Below the pieces are notes generated by a model that ran no database searches, had not been told where the DNA came from, and was given only the letters and a program-made list of their open reading frames with translations. A program made the translations under genes and the position numbers. A stretch of DNA of 64,000 bases. It comes from Site-B1 sp963722665 (GTDB lineage: Bacteria > Bacteroidota > Bacteroidia > Flavobacteriales > Flavobacteriaceae). Positions 36,756 to 46,268 of the stretch are shown piece by piece. The stretch covers positions 62,001-126,000 of the forward strand of contig CAVRNW010000018.1 in NCBI GenBank assembly GCA_963722665.1, read 5' to 3'. Position 1 is the stretch's first letter, and every line of letters starts with the position of its first letter.

Positions 36756-37664
36756 TCAGTTAAAATTCAATCTGAACAAAATTTCATGTGTTCCATTACT
36801 TACACCAGAAATTTCACTTCTGGTACTTCCTTGATAAGCATAACCAATTTTTGCCCAATCGGCCAGATCAACCACAAATAAACCTGTTATTGCCTTATCA
36901 GTACTATAGGCAGCTCCAATCTCTAATTTTGAGAAGAAACGGAAACTCGCATTTATATCAACCGATAAAGGTGCTCCTCCAACATATCTTATCATCGTAT
37001 ATGGTAAAAATTCTACAGTATCGCTAAGCATGAAGTTATAACCTCCAGATAAGTAAACATGTGTTTTATCCGTCGCATAAGTTACTCTTCCATCTTTGTT
37101 ATTTATACTTTGGCTAAGTAATAGTGTAGGCATTGATAATGATATGAAATATTTTTCATTCATTAAATAACCTCCAATCCCTACATTTGGATTAAAGCCG
37201 GTATCAATATTATCGAGAGCCGGGTCATTAGGGAAAATTGAATAATTTGACAATCTTCCACGATCTACATCGTAAGTGCTACCACCGGCTTTCAATCCTA
37301 AGAATAACTTGGTGTCATCAGAAACAGGAACCATATAAGAGAAATCAATGCTAAAGCTCGTTTGTTTTTCAATAAAAGTTTTATCATTGACCACAGAAGC
37401 CCCTATCCCTACTTTTTTTCCTAATGGAGTTGCGAAAAAGAAACTTTGAGTTTCCGGTGCATCCTGAACGTTAACCCACTGGCTTCTCAAATTAGCTGTT
37501 AAACTAGTGTTTCCATCAGCTCCTGCATAAGCCGGATTTATAACGTTCATTGAGTGTCTATATAAAGAATAGTTTGGTTCTTGTTGAGCATATAAGGTCC
37601 CAATCAATAAAAATGTAACTATTGTTAAAGTGTTTTTAAAATATTTCATTTTGTAAATTTTCAT
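36756..37664 (-). CDS. PorP/SprF family type IX secretion system membrane protein
   Basis: 302 residues. Outer-membrane protein of the PorP/SprF family, a helper for secretion or anchoring of T9SS cargo. The signal peptide is in YFKNTLTIVTFLLIGTLYAQ. The family start after it is YSLYRHSMNVINPAYAGADG. The remaining sequence has alternating hydrophobic residues of a beta-barrel and ends in LFRLNFN with a terminal aromatic-rich strand. An ATG at 37649 is an equally possible start. It follows the type B metalloprotease by 17 bp, the usual order for a dedicated helper gene. Confidence 0.92.
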   Translation of the reverse strand: MKIYKMKYFKNTLTIVTFLLIGTLYAQQEPNYSLYRHSMNVINPAYAGADGNTSLTANLRSQWVNVQDAPETQSFFFATPLGKKVGIGASVVNDKTFIEKQTSFSIDFSYMVPVSDDTKLFLGLKAGGSTYDVDRGRLSNYSIFPNDPALDNIDTGFNPNVGIGGYLMNEKYFISLSMPTLLLSQSINNKDGRVTYATDKTHVYLSGGYNFMLSDTVEFLPYTMIRYVGGAPLSVDINASFRFFSKLEIGAAYSTDKAITGLFVVDLADWAKIGYAYQGSTRSEISGVSNGTHEILFRLNFN

Positions 37665-37681
37665 TTAGTTATTATATGCTA

Positions 37682-40600
37682 CTAATAAGTTATGTATATC
37701 CAACCAGTCAATATAACTGTCCCATCTCCAAATTGATCTATCTGATAGAAATATGATCCTGAAGGCAGATGCGTTACCACTAGAACCTGAAGTACCATTC
37801 CAATCATTGTTATAATTAACTGCCGAGAATACTTCATTACCCCATCTGTTATATACATGTAACTTTGCATCCTGGAATCTCTCAATATTGACTACAGCCC
37901 ATGTGTCATTAAAGCCATCGCTATTAGGAGTTAATACATCATTAACGATTAGGCCATCACAAACATCTCCAATTCCATTTCTATCCACATCTGATTGATT
38001 TTCATTAGGTGTTTCCGGACAATTGTCGTCATCATTCAAAATGGTATCATTATCTATATCAGGATCACAGGCATCACCTAACCCATCTTCATCAATATCT
38101 GATTGATCTGAGTTAGCATTATAAGCACAGTTGTCATCTTCAGCATTAAGAACACCATCATTATCTATATCAGGATCACAGATATCACCAATACCGTCTC
38201 CATCCACATCTGATTGATCAGGATTTACAGTATAAAGACAGTTATCATCAACATTTGGTACGCCATCTACATCCCAATCTACAGGGTTTCTTATTCCACA
38301 GACTTCCAGCGTGAATGAATTAATTGTACCACCATCAAGAGGGCCAAAGGTATCTGTTACTATTAAAGACCAGTTCCCTAGTGCATACTCACCATATAAA
38401 GCTGAAAGATCTCCTTCCGGTACAAAACTTCCAGTAAAAGGAGCTGAACCTGAAGTAATAAATGTAGAGGCTTCCTGATCAAATACAGTATTAGTATAAT
38501 TATCTCCAGAACCACCATTTCCTGATGAAAGGTCAATAGTTGCTCCTCCAGGACTTCTTAAAGAAATATTCAAGTCAGAATCCCAGACATGAGAGATATT
38601 TACGGTAACATTAATATCTGATATGATCACATTCTCCATGATTTCAACAGAAGCTGTATATGATTCAGTTGCAGCAGCATCTCCAGCTATTGTTATTGGA
38701 GTATCTCCTGAGGTTGCTACCTCACACTCAACATCACAATAATCTCCTATGCCATTTCCATTCAAGTCGCCTTGATCAGGGTTAGCATTGTCAGGGCAGT
38801 TATCAGCAGTATTTAAAACACCATCACCGTCGCGATCATCATCACAAACATCACCTAAACCATCTCCATCTAAATCTGCCTGATCTGCATTGGCTATATC
38901 TACACAATTATCTGCTAAATCATTAACCCCGTCTCCATCCGTATCCTGAGCAAATTCTCCAACAACACATAACTCCAGTTCAAATAGATTTATGGCACCT
39001 CCATCACCAGTTGCTGTATCAGTAACTGTTAATGTCCAGTCGCCAGTTGTAGATTCACCAGTGAAATCAGATAAATTTCCTTCTGGCTGGAATGTTCCTG
39101 TAAATGGAGGTGTTCCTCCTGTAATTGATGTTCCTCCATCGTCATCAAAAACTGTATCTGTATAATTATCTCCACTTCCTCCATTACCTAATGTAAGATC
39201 AACTACTGTTCCGTATGGACTTTGAAGCGTGATAAATAAATCACTTATCCAAGTGTGTTCAATGTTTATTGTAACATTCACATCATCAATTGGAAGGTCA
39301 TCAGCAATATTGATAACTGCTGTATAAGTAGCTCCAGCTCCTGTTCCAATTGCAACTGGAGTATCCAAAGATGTAAAACTTTGGCAATCTATATCACAAA
39401 CATCACCAAATCCATCACTATCTGCATCTGCCTGATCTGCATTGGCTGTCTCAGGACAGTTATCACTTGCATTTAAAACGCCATCTCCATCGATATCATC
39501 ATCACAAACATCACCTAATCCATCGCCATCTATATCCGATTGATCTGCGTTTGCAATATCAACACAATTATCTAATGTATCAATAAAGCCATCTCCATCT
39601 GTATCAGGCGTAAAATCACCATCAACACATAGCTCTAATTGAAATAAATTGATTGATCCTCCATCAAAAGCGAAGGTATCGGTGACTATTAAAGTCCAGT
39701 CACCTAAAGTCATTTCTCCATTAAAGTCTGCTAATGTTCCTTCCGGAATAAACGTACCGGTAAATGGAGGTGAGCCAGATGTAATTGCTGTTGCACCAGC
39801 GTCATCAAAAACAGTATCAGTATAGTTATCTCCACTTCCTCCGTTACCAAATGTTAAATCAACAATAGTTCCATTTGGACTTTGTAGGGAAATATTTAGG
39901 TCTGATACATATGTATGATCTATATTAATGGTAACATTAACATCATTAATGGTAAGGTCGTCTTGTATTGTAATTACAGAAGTATATGTTACACCTCCAG
40001 CTGTTGTAATAACAATAGGTGTATCATCAGCTGCGAAGGTGCCACAACTTGTTGCCGCTGTTGTAAAACTTCGACCTGCAGAATACGTACCCGTTGCACA
40101 ATCATTTTTATGTAATACTCTCCAGTAATATTGGGTAGTACTCATTAAACTGCTTGCTGTATAAGAATTGGTAGATACTGTTGCACTTTCAACAATAGTT
40201 GTAAAGCCGGAATCTGAAGCAATTTCCACATCATATTCCGCAGCATTAATATCTGCAGCCCAAGTCAGGTCAGCCGTAGAAGCAACATCTGTTGCGCCGT
40301 CTGCGGGAGCTGTTAAGCTTGGTGCAGCCAAATTTGTATCATAAACATTTAAGGTTGCATTTGAAGAATTGACAGTAGTACCTGATGTACCATCAATTGT
40401 AAATGGATAATTTCCAACAGCGACGCTACCTAATCCTGAAATGGTTAAAGTAACCGTTGTTCCATCTGTATCAGTGTTTGCAGGACTAAAAACAGGAGAA
40501 GCTCCAGCTGGTAAACCTACGGCAGAAAAAGTAGTAGTTCCTGTAAAACCAGCAAACGTGTTATATGTAAAATCATAAACAGCATCTGTGGGTGCACATA

Positions 40601-41627
40601 TATCTATTTCCGGTGCAACTAAAGCCATTTGGTAATCGAAAGGAGCCTGATTGAGAACTTCTCTGGGTCCACCAGCTTCTAGGGTTGCGCGCATCCTGCC
40701 TTTTTGACCTTCTGTAAACATGATCATACAGGCGTCATTTGTATAATCCATATAGTTCTGGTACATATAACCTGGCGCTGTAGTGGCGCAAGCATCTGTT
40801 TGAATACCGCTTGGGCACCCACCAGTAGCATTTGCTTGATTTGGTGTATCATCTACAAGATCAGATCCACTACATGCTCCACCATCATCACCCCAGATAT
40901 GATATAGATTAAAATAATGACCCATTTCATGGGTTGTTGTTCTTCCTAAATTATATGGAGGACTTAAATAAAACGAGCCTCCACCAGTTGCATTCGCATT
41001 TCCAAATGTCGTTGTTGTCATAACAATTCCATCAGTTGCAGGGTTACCACCAGGGAATTGACCATACCCCAAAAGACCACCACCTAGATTACCAACCCAA
41101 AAGTTAAAATATCTGGTTGTATCCCATGCATCTTTTCCTCCTGAAGCATTAAATTTAATTTGATCATCTGTTGTCCAAGATGTAACAGAAGATTCCGTTC
41201 TGGTAATTCCATTAGTTGGATTACCATCTGGATCTACTTGTGCTAAGTAGAACTCTATTTCCATATCTGCTGCTTGTGACCAGGTACTATCCGCATCAGC
41301 GTTCAATCTCCTAAAATCTTCATAAATAACATCTATTTGGGATTGAATTTGTTCATCACTGATGTTTTCTATAGGATTACCAGTATTCCACACAACATGA
41401 ACCACAACGGGCACATAAAGAATTTCTGCATTAACAGATAAATTTTGTGCATTTTGAATATAATTTTGCGTAAATGCTTCTATTTGAGCCATACGCTGTG
41501 CTAAACCGGGATCATTTTGCAACTGCATTTCTAGGACCTCCATGGTGCCGCACTTCCGCTCCTGAGCGAAAAGTGATGTGGATACCAAGAAAAATGAAAC
41601 TAGTACTAAGTAAAGTTTGTTTCTCAT
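37682..41627 (-). CDS. Secreted multidomain M43 metalloprotease with three P-domain/TSP3 units and T9SS type B sorting domain (+1 frameshift at 37769)
   Basis: Uninterrupted frame 41627-37665 gives 1320 residues with a nonsense end. Skipping one base at 37769 continues into LPSGSYFYQIDQFGDG, the normal end of a gliding-motility-type CTD, with stop at 37682. Domains: signal peptide (1-21), M43 pappalysin-like protease (about 60-330) with HEMGHYFNLYH (H233), Ig-like (about 340-430), FN3 (about 435-525), then three copies of a proprotein-convertase P domain plus thrombospondin-3 Ca-binding repeats (GDGLGDVCD type), then the type B CTD (LTPNSDGFNDTW; VYNRWGNEVF). It is likely exported through T9SS and kept at the surface or released. 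The PorP-like gene follows in the operon. Confidence 0.9.
38070..40048 (-). repeat. Three tandem ~660-bp coding repeats (P domain + thrombospondin-3 block)
   Basis: The repeat boundary (coding Cys-x-x-x-x-x-x-DTP) recurs near 40040, 39380 and 38720. Each copy holds NGGSGDNYT, FTGTF and NxxFELCV-type motifs and is followed by a Ca-binding TSP3 stretch. The copies diverge at DNA level, so this is an old duplication, with the last TSP3 block longer. Confidence 0.8.
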
Positions 41628-41929
41628 TGTTTTGTTTTTAAATTTACCTTTTGGAAAGCTTCTTGTACAAAGGTTTTATTGCAAATTGCCTGTAATTACT
41701 ACACTATTTGTTGCAAAAACCAATTAAGATCTAATTCGAAATTTCAAAATAAGAGAGAATAAAAAGGCCAATTTGAAAAGGCCTTAAAATATATTGCAGT
41801 TGAAAAGACAAAGAGTAAGCTTACCTTCATAGGCTGTTTAGTTTATTTGTTTTTTTGATTATTCTCAAATTTAAGAAAAATTTAATATTATACTAGCTAT
41901 TTGATTTTTTTTTAGACCAAAAAATAAAC

Positions 41930-41953
41930 AAGGAAGTTGTACCACTTCCTTTT
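41930..41953 (-). terminator. Terminator of the relic T9SS gene
   Basis: AGGAAGT (41931-41937) pairs with ACTTCCT (41944-41950). It lies just downstream of the relic stop codon on the minus strand. Confidence 0.45.
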
Positions 41954-41972
41954 CTAAATTCAGAATACTATT

Positions 41973-42068
41973 TTAATAGTTAATAATTATTTTTCTTGTT
42001 GATCTTTTATTGCCATCACTTACATTAATCAGGTAGATACCAGATTGTATATCCCCTAAATTTATAGT
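41973..42068 (-). pseudogene. Relic of a T9SS type A sorting domain C-terminus
   Basis: On the minus strand 31 codons read INLGDIQSGIYLINVSDG then NKRSTRKIIINY and a stop (41973-41975). This is the typical end of a type A sorting domain (G-I/M-Y, then K/R-rich and a terminal K-I-x). An in-frame TAG stands just upstream, and no start or body of a gene is found. A terminator follows. It looks like the tail of a deleted secreted protein. Confidence 0.65.
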
Positions 42069-42220
42069 CTAATTAAAACCATAAGGGTTATTATGGGAGT
42101 TTGAAAATATGTAGCGTAAACTTATTTTCGTAGACTGATTTAATTTGATTGGCAAAACAAAAATGGTTAATTAATAAATATTTTTTACATATATTTAGTT
42201 ATAAGAAATCTAAAACATTC

Positions 42221-44923
42221 ATGAAAATTCATTTAATAACAGCACTAATTTTTTTATTGTTTATAACTGTAAGTGGGTTTAGCCAAAACCTAAATGCTTC
42301 AGATGAACAAGAAAACGAAATTGTGAGATGCTATACAGTGGAATACGAAAATAATCTTCGTAAAAAATTTCCAAATAGAGCAACTATTGAAGATTTTGAA
42401 AATTGGATAGCTCCTAAAATTGAGGAAATTAAAGCTCAAAGATTAGCAAGTCCAGATGAAACCAATGTAGTAAAAACCATACCTGTTATTTTTCATATTA
42501 TTACAGACGGTGTAGGGTCTGAAAATTTATCACAAGCTGCTGTTCAGGCTCAAATTGATCAGTTAAATATAGATTATGCCAATTTAGCTGGAAGTAGTTA
42601 TGGCGTTTCAGCCGATACGGAAATCCAGTTTTGTTTAGCCCAGCAAGACCCTTTTGGAAGCCCATTAACTGAAGCTGGCATTAATCGTGTGACAACCTTT
42701 GGAGATAGCACTTTTTTAAACACATATGTTGATAGTGATATTAAACCAGGAACCCAATGGGATCCAACCAAGTATATGAATGTTTGGACTGTCGGTGGAT
42801 TAACTAATGGTTCCTTATCTTTATTAGGATATGCACAATTCCCTAATAGTTCTGGATTAAGTGATTTAAATACAAACAATGGCCCTGCAAATACTGATGG
42901 TGTAGTAATAATTGCCGGATCGGTTGGTTCTATAGCAAACCCCAATCCTTCTGGAGGCGGGTCATACGCATCTGGTCGAACTTTAACCCATGAAGTCGGA
43001 CATTGGCTAGGACTTCGCCATATTTGGGGAGACACAGCTGCTTGTACTAATGACGATTTTTGTGCCGATACTCCTGATGCAACAGATTCTAATTATAATT
43101 GCCCAACTATTGATAGTTGCCCAGTCGACGGCCTAGGAAATGATATGGTAGAAAACTATATGGACTATACAGATGATACTTGCATGGATACATTTACGGC
43201 AGATCAAAAATTAAGAATTGATGCGGTAATGGCAAATTCACCACGACGTATGGAACTAGCTACATCTGCAGTTTGTACCGTTCCTACAATTCCAATTATT
43301 AATTTTGGATCCGTGTCACCAGGACAAATAATGGAAGGTAACGATTGTAATTATCAGGATATTAATATTGATTTAATTATTACGCTTGCAGGATCTGCAG
43401 ATGCAACAGCAACGTTAGTTGCCACAGGTTCAGCAACTGAAAATTCAGATTTTGATTTATTAACTAATTCAGTAATATTTAATTCTGGATCCACAACAGC
43501 AAGTAATTCAATTACATTGAGGGTTTTTGAAGATGGGTTTATTGAAACCGATGAAATAATATCATTAAGTATTAGTGTTTCTACCTCCGGTGATGCAACT
43601 GCTTCAGCTAACACTTATAATTTAACTTTAAATAATGATGATGATGAATTATCAGAAACCACTGCAACTTCTATATTTGGTGATGATTTTTCTGATGGAG
43701 ACGCTAGTGGTTGGACTGCTTTCGATAATGATGGTGAACCATTAGATGACTGGTTTCTAGCTCAAGAATCTAATTGGGATCCACCTTTTGGTATTTATAC
43801 TGATTATTTCTTGGCATCTTATTCTTGGAATGGAGTTGATTATACACCTGACAACTTTTTAACATCTCCTTTGATTTCTATACCAACTGGAGCAACATCA
43901 ATAAATTTAAGATACTTTTCAGGATCAGGTGCTGACCCTAATTTTTTTAGCGAAAATTATGAAGTATATGTTTCTGAAACCGCAGCTTCAGTTGCAAATA
44001 TTTTAGCTGGAACTCGATTGGTAGACACTGTACTTCCATTTGTTGGGGGACAATATTATGATGTTGATATTTCTGCATTTGCAGGTCAGAATGTTTATAT
44101 TTCATTTAGACACCATGATACTGTCGGTCAATGGTTATTAGGAATAGATGAAGTTTCTGTTTCATCTATTAGTGAAACACAAATACAAACAGCAATTAAC
44201 ATAAGTACTCCAGACGCATTTAACTTAACAGAAAGTGGTGCTGTATTTTCTGCAGATCCTACATCTGGAAATCTAGTTTTAGATATTGATAATACTGGAG
44301 GTTTCGACTTTGGATGTACAACTGTTTCTGTATCTAGAGATGCAGCAACTGCAGGTGGAGATGCTGTAATGTACAATTCACCAACGGTTTCTGATTTTGT
44401 GTTTGCAAAAACATTTGATATTTCTACATCAAATGCAAATACTAGTGACAGTTCAACTATTAATTTCTATTTTACTGATGCTGAAGTTTCTGCATGGGAA
44501 AGCGACACTGGAAATAGCAGAAGTGATATTTATGTTATAAAAGAAGGCACAGATGAAATTGTTGCGGCAACAGTTAGTGTTTTTGGAACAGAAGTTAAAG
44601 TTTCTGCTCCATTTACAACAGGATTATCTGGAACATATCTATTTGGTATTCAAAACGCCTTATCTGTTAATAGTATTGGGTTAAATGATTCAATATCAAT
44701 TTATCCAAACCCTGTTAATAATAAATTGACAATAAAAGTTTCAGATAATTATTTACCTGATAATTATGAGATTTATAGTTTGATTGGACAAAAAATATCA
44801 GAAAAAATTATTTCTAATTTATCAGATTTAGAAATTAACACATCTTATCTTAGCAATGGTATGTACTTTATTAAATTGACTAAAGATAATAGTATTGTTA
44901 CTTTACCTTTTATAAAAAACTAA
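42221..44923 (+). CDS. Secreted M43 family metalloprotease with T9SS type A sorting domain
   Basis: 900 residues from the ATG at 42221, which begins a signal peptide (MKIHLITALIFLLFITVSG); the upstream in-frame ATG at 42149 is less likely. The pappalysin-like protease spans about 70-340, with zinc motif HEVGHWLGLRHIWGD (first His 257) and a Met-turn region ENYMDYTDDTCMDTFT. A Calx-beta-like domain (about 365-475, DTEDE-type acidic pattern), a jelly-roll/cleaved-adhesin-like domain (about 485-650) and the type A CTD (about 835-900; SIYPNPVNNKLTIK, GMYFIKLT) follow. Probably a secreted exoprotease. It diverges from the relic and lies 4 kb from the larger M43 protein, with different domains and sorting type. 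Confidence 0.93.
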   Translation: MKIHLITALIFLLFITVSGFSQNLNASDEQENEIVRCYTVEYENNLRKKFPNRATIEDFENWIAPKIEEIKAQRLASPDETNVVKTIPVIFHIITDGVGSENLSQAAVQAQIDQLNIDYANLAGSSYGVSADTEIQFCLAQQDPFGSPLTEAGINRVTTFGDSTFLNTYVDSDIKPGTQWDPTKYMNVWTVGGLTNGSLSLLGYAQFPNSSGLSDLNTNNGPANTDGVVIIAGSVGSIANPNPSGGGSYASGRTLTHEVGHWLGLRHIWGDTAACTNDDFCADTPDATDSNYNCPTIDSCPVDGLGNDMVENYMDYTDDTCMDTFTADQKLRIDAVMANSPRRMELATSAVCTVPTIPIINFGSVSPGQIMEGNDCNYQDINIDLIITLAGSADATATLVATGSATENSDFDLLTNSVIFNSGSTTASNSITLRVFEDGFIETDEIISLSISVSTSGDATASANTYNLTLNNDDDELSETTATSIFGDDFSDGDASGWTAFDNDGEPLDDWFLAQESNWDPPFGIYTDYFLASYSWNGVDYTPDNFLTSPLISIPTGATSINLRYFSGSGADPNFFSENYEVYVSETAASVANILAGTRLVDTVLPFVGGQYYDVDISAFAGQNVYISFRHHDTVGQWLLGIDEVSVSSISETQIQTAINISTPDAFNLTESGAVFSADPTSGNLVLDIDNTGGFDFGCTTVSVSRDAATAGGDAVMYNSPTVSDFVFAKTFDISTSNANTSDSSTINFYFTDAEVSAWESDTGNSRSDIYVIKEGTDEIVAATVSVFGTEVKVSAPFTTGLSGTYLFGIQNALSVNSIGLNDSISIYPNPVNNKLTIKVSDNYLPDNYEIYSLIGQKISEKIISNLSDLEINTSYLSNGMYFIKLTKDNSIVTLPFIKN

Positions 44924-44932
44924 AAAAGAATT

Positions 44933-44974
44933 AAACTAAAAAGGGTTGAATAATTATTCAGCCCTTTTTAGTTT
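44933..44974 (+). terminator. Strong terminator after the M43 protease
   Basis: AAACTAAAAAGGG (44933-44945) pairs with CCCTTTTTAGTTT (44962-44974), and TTGAATAA/TTATTCAG extends the inside, so the stem is over 18 bp. Confidence 0.88.
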
Positions 44975-44990
44975 AGTTACCTTAATTATT

Positions 44991-44998
44991 TAATTTTG
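44991..44998 (+). promoter_or_regulatory. Promoter -7 element of ribF (TAATTTTG)
   Basis: Exact TAnnTTTG, 17 bp before the TTG start codon of ribF. The -33 would overlap the upstream terminator stem. Confidence 0.5.
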
Positions 44999-45015
44999 CC
45001 ATAAACGTCTTAGAA

Positions 45016-45951
45016 TTGAAATCAAAAAATTCCGAACCCTCTTTACTAAAAAAAAACTCCATTGTTACCATTGGAACTTTCGACGGCGTGCATGTAGGTC
45101 ATCAGGAGATACTTAAACGCTTAATTACTATTTCTGAGATCGAGGAACTGGAATCTGTAGTATTGACCTTTTTCCCTCATCCCAGAATGGTACTTCAAAA
45201 GGATTCAAAAATTAAATTGCTTAACACCATTGATGAACGCTATGACATTCTTACCGATTTAGGAATAGATAGGATCGTGATTCAAAAATTCACCAAAGAG
45301 TATTCAAGGCTTACAGCTATTGAATTTATTAGGGATATTTTAGTCAATAAACTAAAGGCTAAAATTGTTGTTGTAGGGTATGATCATCATTTTGGACGAA
45401 ACAGAAGTGCAAATATTGAGGATCTAAAAGAATACGGTGAGGTCTATAATTTTAAGGTAGTTGAAATTCCGGCTCAGGATATTGCGAATGTTGCAGTTAG
45501 TTCTACCAAGATCAGGAGTGCTCTCGCCAAAGGAGATGTAGCAAGGGCGAATAAATATTTGGGATATAATTTTATGCTTACCGGCACTGTTGTTAAAGGA
45601 AATGGATTGGGTAAAACTATAAATTTCCCAACAGCCAATATTAGTATAGAAGAAGACTATAAACTTATCCCTAAAAAAGGAGTCTACATTGTCAATGCTA
45701 TTTTAGAAGATAATTTGGTTTATGGTATGATGAATATTGGCAAGAAACCGACGGTTAAAGGGAAAAAGAAAACTATTGAGGTTCACTTTTTTGATTACGA
45801 TAAAGATATCTACGGACAAAAATTACAGATCAATCTTCTTAAAAGAATAAGGAATGAAGAAAAATTCGATTCAATAAAATTACTGCAAGATCAATTAATT
45901 AAAGACAGGCTATTTGCCTTGGCTTTTATTGATTCAATTAAAAATGAATAA
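45016..45951 (+). CDS. ribF: Bifunctional riboflavin kinase/FMN adenylyltransferase
   Basis: 311 residues from a TTG start, normal length. Makes FMN and then FAD. FAD synthetase domain (about 1-180): VTIGTFDGVHVGHQEILKRL and FFPHPRMVL, with VVVGYDHHFGRNRSANIEDL. Flavokinase domain (about 185-311): GKTINFPTANISIEEDYKLI and VHFFDYDKDIYGQ. A relic of an HTTM gene overlaps its end by 8 bp, and serS follows. Confidence 0.95.
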   Translation: MKSKNSEPSLLKKNSIVTIGTFDGVHVGHQEILKRLITISEIEELESVVLTFFPHPRMVLQKDSKIKLLNTIDERYDILTDLGIDRIVIQKFTKEYSRLTAIEFIRDILVNKLKAKIVVVGYDHHFGRNRSANIEDLKEYGEVYNFKVVEIPAQDIANVAVSSTKIRSALAKGDVARANKYLGYNFMLTGTVVKGNGLGKTINFPTANISIEEDYKLIPKKGVYIVNAILEDNLVYGMMNIGKKPTVKGKKKTIEVHFFDYDKDIYGQKLQINLLKRIRNEEKFDSIKLLQDQLIKDRLFALAFIDSIKNE

Positions 45952-46136
45952 TTTCTTATTCAGGAATATTGACAATTCTGCTTTAATTGTATTCAGAATT
46001 ATATTTCGGATTACTTTGTTTTCTGGAATCTGTGGGAGCCATTTTTACCGGATGGGTAAAACGGACATTAATAAACCCTCAATTTACATTTTCTTTTATT
46101 GGCTTTGAATGGCTATTGCCATCAAATTTGGAATGA
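45944..46136 (+). pseudogene. 5' remnant of an HTTM (vitamin K-dependent gamma-carboxylase-like) membrane protein gene
   Basis: The ATG at 45944 overlaps the ribF stop by 8 bp. It reads MNNFLFRNIDNSALIVFRII, then one extra base at 46007 shifts the frame into GLLCFLESVGAIFTGWVKRT and FSFIGFEWLLP, with a stop at 46134. These match the start of flavobacterial HTTM-domain proteins, which are several hundred residues long; only about 63 remain. In related genomes this gene commonly lies between ribF and serS (from memory), so it was probably deleted in place. Confidence 0.65.
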
Positions 46137-46165
46137 ATAAGAGTTTAACAATCTAAACTATTTCT

Positions 46166-46201
46166 TACTTTTGTTCTTTAATACTGAAGTTGTTTCAGTA
46201 T
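46166..46201 (+). promoter_or_regulatory. serS promoter -7 element and leader hairpin
   Basis: TACTTTTG (exact TAnnTTTG) at 46166-46173. Eight bases later a perfect 8-bp hairpin, ATACTGAA (46181-46188) with TTCAGTAT (46194-46201), would be the very 5' end of an 89-nt leader. It may stabilise the mRNA or regulate serS. Confidence 0.5.
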
Positions 46202-46268
46202 CCCATTAGTAAACATCTAGATATACTCAAAAGTTGCTGATATAAATTCAGCTTTAAAAAACTAAAAA

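Noticed and set aside
37665..37681. True stop of the large T9SS protein at 37665
   Set aside because: That end breaks the sorting domain after SGNA; the alternative frame gives the canonical end, so the stop at 37682 is preferred.
39255..40115. Cysteine/isoleucine-rich open frames on the plus strand inside the large protease
   Set aside because: They are antisense shadows of the P-domain and TSP3 repeats and have no start signal or family match.
46181..46268. T-box riboswitch in the serS leader
   Set aside because: The leader is only 89 nt and has no T-box sequence or terminator/antiterminator pair.
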